From: Gonatopus flavifemur
Lineage: Eukaryota > Arthropoda > Insecta > Hymenoptera > Dryinidae
DNA: 64,000 nt
NCBI GenBank assembly: GCA_018340375.1
Contig: JAFFJZ010000002.1
Span: 15,332,001 to 15,396,000 of the forward strand
Direction: 5' to 3'
Every line of letters begins with the position of its first letter. Position 1 is the stretch's first letter. The notes beneath the pieces were generated by a model. The model did no database searches, was not told the DNA's origin, and saw nothing but the letters and a program-made list of their open reading frames with translations. Made by a program: the position numbers and the translations under genes. Of this stretch, positions 59,938 through 64,000 are shown piece after piece.

Positions 59938-61208
59938 CACTGAGGGAAAAAAATCATCGAGATAAAGAAATATTTCATCCAATGCTATCTATAAAATATT
60001 TCTTTAACCCATTAAGTCCCAAGATGACATTTTTTCGTTGCGTTTTTCAACGCTTGTACTTTCTGAGAAAAAAACTCCTGAAAAATTCTAGAATAAGCAT
60101 TATCGATGTAAAATTCACTCATCTTTCAGAATCTGCCATCGGTTTTTCCGAAAAATGTCCCTGTGGCAAGATATCTGGAGTTTTTTTTCCAAAAAAAACG
60201 CGAATTTTCAAACTTGTTTTTTTCTTTATCTCACGTTTTCACATTGGAATCATTTTAAAATTCTTGTTGTAACTACAGAAACCACGTCAATTTATCTCAA
60301 ACTTCAATTTATGCTTTTGACAATTGTGAAAATCAATGTGGAAACCATCAAAATGGCGGTTCAAACGGGGAACAAACGTCAGAAACTTCAAAGATTTTTA
60401 ATTAGAAAAAAATGGACTTTGGAAAAATCTTTACTATACAAAAAGTTCTAAGACTTGATCGAAGAATATGCTGAAATTTTCTCAGAATTTTTTAATAACT
60501 TTTAAAAATTTTTTAAATTTGACGATTTTGAGAATTCAAAAAAGTCGTTAAAAAATTCTGGAAAAATTCCAGCATATTCTTTGACCAGTTCTAAGAACTT
60601 TTCGTTCAGTAACATTTTTCTCTAAACTCCATCGTTTTTTAATGAAAAATCTTTGAAGTTTCTGACGTTTGTTCCGCGTTTGAACCGCCATTTTGATGGA
60701 TTCCACATTGATTTTCACAATTGTCAAAAGCAAAAATTAAAGTTTGAGATAAATTGACGTGGTTTCTGTAGTTACAACAAGAATTTTAAAATGATTCCAA
60801 TGTGAAAACGTGAGATAAAGAAAAAAAAAGTTTGAAAATTCGCGTTTTTTTGGAAAAAACCCCAGATATCTTGCCACAGGGACATTTTTCGGAAAAATCG
60901 ATAGCAGATTCTGTAAGATGAGTCAATTTCACATCGACAATGCTTATTTTAGAATTTTTCAGGAGTTTTTTTCTCAGAAAGTACAAGCGTTGAAAAACGC
61001 AACGAAAAAATGTCATTTTGGTACTCAATGGGTTAAATCAAGTAAATATTATTCCAATGAATGAAATGGATTCTCACTGCATGGAATATTCCATCAACTA
61101 ACAAACCATTCCATCCTTCACAGTGAAATTCCATTGATCTAAAGAAATATTTTATAGATACCGTTGGATACAATATTTTTTTGGATCAATGACTTTTTCC
61201 CCTCAGTG
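59938..61208. mobile_element. CACTGAGGG-ended element, host of the 1.0-kb palindrome
   Basis: The left arm (59938-60003) and right arm (about 61140-61208) are inverted copies with gaps, about 70 bp each, sharing CTATAAAATATTTCTTT and ending CACTGAGGG/GGGGAAAAA. The piggyBac-type palindrome interrupts it at a TTAA. Without that insert this would be a MITE of about 250 bp. A related CACTGGGAGAAA piece occurs at 33408-33549. Confidence 0.7.
60008..61032. mobile_element. Near-perfect 1.0-kb palindrome with TTAA flanks (piggyBac-type fold-back)
   Basis: The two arms (about 60008-60510 and 60520-61032) are inverted copies. In the outer ~178 positions I count about 11 differences. TTAA lies at both flanks (60004-60007, 61033-61036), and the ends begin CCCATTAAGTCCC / CCCATTGAGTACC. 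The same peptide-like readings appear on both strands (e.g. MTFFRCVFQRLYF and MLLTIVKINVE) only because the arms mirror each other. No known domain. Confidence 0.85.
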
Positions 61209-61215
61209 TACAATA

Positions 61216-61460
61216 TACGGGGAAAAAAACGTCTCACAAATCACTGAATTTCCACCAAATTAGCTTGATAATTATGAATATCACTATTATTATACAATAT
61301 CAGGACGATGGAATAAAAATATGTGATTTGTTCAACGCCTGTTTAGTCCGCGCGTACAACTTTTAAAATTTTTGCTACACTGTCTAATAATAACAGTGAT
61401 ACTTCCACTCATCCTGTTGATCTAATGAAAATGTAATTTTTCAACCGTTTTTTCTCCGTG
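61216..61460. mobile_element. Small CACGG-family MITE
   Basis: The left end (ACGGGGAAAAAAACG near 61217) and the right end (CCGTTTTTTCTCCGTG to 61460) are inverted relatives of the CACGG family. About 245 bp, no coding capacity. It directly abuts the CACTGAGGG element. Confidence 0.55.
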
Positions 61461-61633
61461 TCATCGGATTCCGTTTGAATCCTGACTTGAACGCTCCAAA
61501 AAATCATCGAATAACACTAGAAATTGATCACTTCACCAAGTTCTAGGTGGTGTAGATATAGAAAATTTTTATCCCGTGTAAAGAATTCAAAATACTGTAT
61601 AGAATTCAAATACAATTTTGAACGGTTCATATA

Positions 61634-61901
61634 CACGAAAAAAAAAAGAAATAGTTGCGGCAAGTACTTAAATAGTCGATTTTCGACCATCTACTTAAGT
61701 AGTTGCTGCAGCTACTCAGTAGTCAGGACAAGTAACTCGATAGTTGCAGTAACTAACGTAAATCCCTGAGGTATTTTGGGTTAGTTGAGACAGCTGATGT
61801 GTTACATGTTCTGAATACAAAGTAGCTGCAGCAACTACTTAAGTAGATTATCGAAAATCGACTGTGTATGTAGTTGCTGCAACTATTCTTTTTTTTCCGT
61901 G
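61634..61901. mobile_element. CACGG fold-back MITE, 268 bp, TA flanked
   Basis: Arms of about 120 bp are inverted copies sharing AGTTGC-GCAACTACTT motifs, GTCGATTTTCGA and CTACTTAAGTAGTTGCTGCA. The ends are CACGAAAAAA / TTTTTTCCGTG with TA on both sides (61632-61633, 61902-61903). The strand would fold into one long hairpin. Confidence 0.82.
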
Positions 61902-62591
61902 TATGAATATATAATTATAGATCAATTTATCCATAATTGAAGGCTTGGATTCAATAACTCGCCGAGCACTCGAACATATTTCGGATCTAATCCAGGAGAT
62001 CAGTACAAGGAGACAAATAAAGTTGATCAAAATGAAAAATGAACAATATAGCCTGTTAGAACTCATTAAAATATACATTTTTCTGATCATCAATAGTTCC
62101 CAAGATAAAAATTGACAAGTGAAAATTTTCATTTCTTGAAAATCAATAGAATTCAATTTCTATACACGGAGAAAAAAGGTCTGCTGAGAAGTACCATACT
62201 TTATAGCGTCTGAGCATCAGTCTTGTTCAGATCAAATTATTTACGTGAAAATACCTCTAAAAGTATTATACTGGCTTGGACTTTCCTAGAGAAGTATACT
62301 ACTTTTGTAGATATTTTCATGTAAATAATTTGATCTGGACAAGACTGATGCTCGAACACTGTAGAGTATCCCAGACAGCGCCACGAGGTCTTTTGAACGT
62401 TCAGACAACGTGCTTGGTTACACAGAGAAGGTGCAAATAACGTCTCAGGATGTTCTAAGAACGTCACCCGTATGTCCCAGGTACGTGCAAATGTCTCGGT
62501 TAGTTCTATTCATGTGCACTGTGCGACGTTCTGGGAACGTGTTCGATGACAGTTTTCATAACGTTGTGCGAAGCTGCGCACGTTTTTTTAA

Positions 62592-63535
62592 CCCTTAGTC
62601 TGTAAACGTTTTTTTGGCACACGTAAACTGTAAACGGGGGTCATTTATGTCCAAGGCAATGAAAAAGTATGATCAACCATGAGGAAAAATCGGAAAAAAT
62701 TCATGTAGGTTCCTTAACTTTTCTATTATAAAAATCTATCTTGATATTATGAGAAAAAAAATTTTTTCAACACTATATAAATTTTCAAAATGTAAAAAAT
62801 GAGAAAAGTAGTTCTTTGTTCTAAAAATCATAACTATTGAACAAATGAACGTAGTAAAAAAATTCAAAAAAGGAATTGAAGTTGAGAAGTTGTATTTTCC
62901 AGAAAAAAATAGTACAATCTTGTATTCATAAAACAAATGCTTAAGTTTTGAACTTGAAAATAGGGATTATTTTAATCGCTTAATGTAGATTTTTTTTTAT
63001 AAAATACATATTATTATGACTTTCCAAGTACTTTCAATCAAAGAAAAATATTGAAGTATGAGATCATTCACAAAATTTTGATTATAAACAAAATGATAAT
63101 AATTGCTTCTTGATTTGATTAAATAGAGCAGTCCCGACAGAAAGTTAATCGATGGTCTTCACATACAGGTTTTTTGCATTTCATACAACAATACGATGTT
63201 TTCTTGTCTTCTTTTTTGGGACAAACAGCGCAACGTTCTATAGAATAATTCTATAGAATAATAGAATAGTTCTATAGAATAAAATTTGTTTTTTACCTCA
63301 GAATTTCTGATATACGTAGTCTGTAAACGGGGGTCGTTTGTGTCCACAAAAAATTTGAAGTTACTCGTACGACAAGTGTTTACCGAATTGGATAACGATA
63401 CTTAGGGAACTGAAAGCATAACCTAACACAATTTTTCACAACATGGTCTCATCCCCCTCCCTTTCCTATTTCAAAGAATATGGAGGGAACAAATTTATGT
63501 GCGGACACAAATGACCCCCGTTTACAGACTAAGGG
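62592..63535 (-). mobile_element. piggyBac remnant, 944 bp, TTAA flanked
   Basis: The ends CCCTTAGTCTGTAAAC are inverted and flanked by TTAA (62588-62591 and 63536-63539). The motif TGTAAACGGGGGTCATTT-like is repeated sub-terminally and again near 63318-63345. Near 63125-63240 the minus strand encodes the C-terminal cysteine-rich domain of a piggyBac transposase (separate entry). This is an internally deleted copy that kept both ends and the 3' part of the gene. Confidence 0.88.
63126..63240 (-). pseudogene. piggyBac transposase C-terminal cysteine-rich domain, truncated
   Basis: The minus strand reads ERCAVCPKKEDKKTSYCCMK, then CKKPVCEDHRLTFCRDC: a C-x2-C ... C-x2-C ... C-x2-H ... C-x2-C pattern, the zinc-binding domain at the end of piggyBac transposases that recognises the element's ends. 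Only this domain is preserved. The catalytic part with its Asp triad is absent, so no active enzyme can come from here. It lies 3'-proximal inside a TTAA-flanked remnant, as expected. Confidence 0.85.
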
Positions 63536-64000
63536 TTAAACGTGTTGAAAACGTATTCAGGGGCATCTAAAATGGAGGTACTCTGAACGTTTGAAGAACC
63601 TACTTCCCGGAGACCAAAACACGCAAAACCGAATGCATGTTTTCAAAACGTTCAGAGAACTTTCTGTGCTGTCTGGGATATGGTGCTTTTTAGCAGATCC
63701 TTTTTCTCCGTGTATTTTGCGATTACTCAACGAAAAGTTATTGTATAGACTCAAAATTTGGTATACAGCTTCGGTGATGATCCCCGAAGATGAATAATGA
63801 GTTAAAATTATATGTCACATTCAATGCATATTTGATAATGAACAAATGTTGTTGAGAACACGCGCTTGCGAGTTCCCATGGAAAAACGTGTCCGGAGAAT
63901 TGTCGATTTGGAGAAACTCAAAGCGACAAAGTTGTTTACAATGGCACGTCTTTCTTACCGTTATGGCAATGCTATCCAACTACGAAACACGATGTTATAT

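Larger units (their letters stand above)
62370..63677. mobile_element. CCCAGACAGC-ended element, middle layer of the nest
   Basis: The ends CCCAGACAGC are inverted (62370-62379, 63668-63677). The next bases of both arms share diffuse GAACGTT/AAACGTTCAGA motifs. The piggyBac remnant sits inside it at a TTAA. Similar ends occur at 14913-15021, and a related CCCACATAGCAC end at 14072-14166. Confidence 0.65.
62165..63712. mobile_element. CACGG MITE enlarged by nested insertions
   Basis: The ends CACGGAGAAAAAAGGTCTGC / (inverted) CACGGAGAAAAAGGATCTGC lie within TA flanks (62163-62164, 63713-63714). The left part is itself a long hairpin (62165-62369) whose tail pairs with 63678-63712, so the original element was about 250 bp. 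It is interrupted at 62370 by a CCCAGACAGC element, which in turn holds the piggyBac remnant. Confidence 0.82.

Noticed and set aside
59982..61028. Mirror-image open frames in the 1.0-kb palindrome (MTFFRCVFQRLYF, MLLTIVKINVE) as a conserved gene pair
   Set aside because: Both strands give the same peptides because the arms are inverted copies. The frames are split, with no known domain. Conservation between arms is nucleotide-level.

Overview
This window is nuclear DNA from an insect. The only convincing host gene is a spliced class III myosin (the NinaC/MYO3 type: an N-terminal protein kinase fused to a myosin motor) on the + strand, from about 38.66 kb to at least 55.50 kb and probably 59.18 kb. 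GT-AG introns, AT-rich non-coding DNA and a mariner copy agree with an arthropod. I cannot name the order or species from the sequence. The kinase and motor look canonical and closer to the vertebrate MYO3 pattern than to the divergent Drosophila NinaC; this comparison is from memory.

1-38 kb: I found no host gene. The region is AT-rich and packed with short DNA transposons and fold-back (inverted-repeat) elements. The most legible part is 5.97-10.65 kb, a set of nested insertions. A 'CCCTRGCG' element with TA target duplications is split by a 4.3-kb 'CACGG...CCGTG' element, which itself holds a 1282-bp mariner (frameshifted transposase, intact terminal repeats) and a second CACGG element. 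That second element contains a further fold-back with a possible gag-like fragment. Other well-defined elements are a hAT-type element with 8-bp target duplication (11.46-12.15 kb), a smaller hAT-like one (20.47-20.70 kb), a TTAA-flanked piggyBac-type MITE (25.8-26.35 kb) and large fold-backs at 2.7, 3.4, 4.1, 14.2, 16.2 and 21.5 kb.

38-59 kb: the class III myosin gene. Twelve exons join in frame, and a thirteenth tail exon is likely. In order they encode kinase, motor, four IQ motifs and tail. Introns range from 67 bp to 5.9 kb. The large ones carry transposon debris: a 2.0-kb piggyBac-like remnant in intron 1, and a tandem-repeat block with a tRNA-like sequence plus a CCCTAGCG element in intron 5. 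A 618-bp CACGG fold-back lies just upstream of the first coding exon.

55.5-64 kb: the probable last intron and 3' region are again dense in hairpins. They include a strong GC-rich hairpin at 57.5 kb, a 0.73-kb fold-back at 57.8-58.5 kb, a near-perfect 1.0-kb palindrome with TTAA flanks at 60.0-61.0 kb inside another element, and a three-level nest at 62.2-63.7 kb. The core of that nest is a piggyBac remnant that still encodes the C-terminal cysteine-rich domain of the transposase.

I did not find a new cellular system. The unusual feature is the density and nesting of long hairpin-forming elements of several superfamilies around and inside one photoreceptor-type gene.
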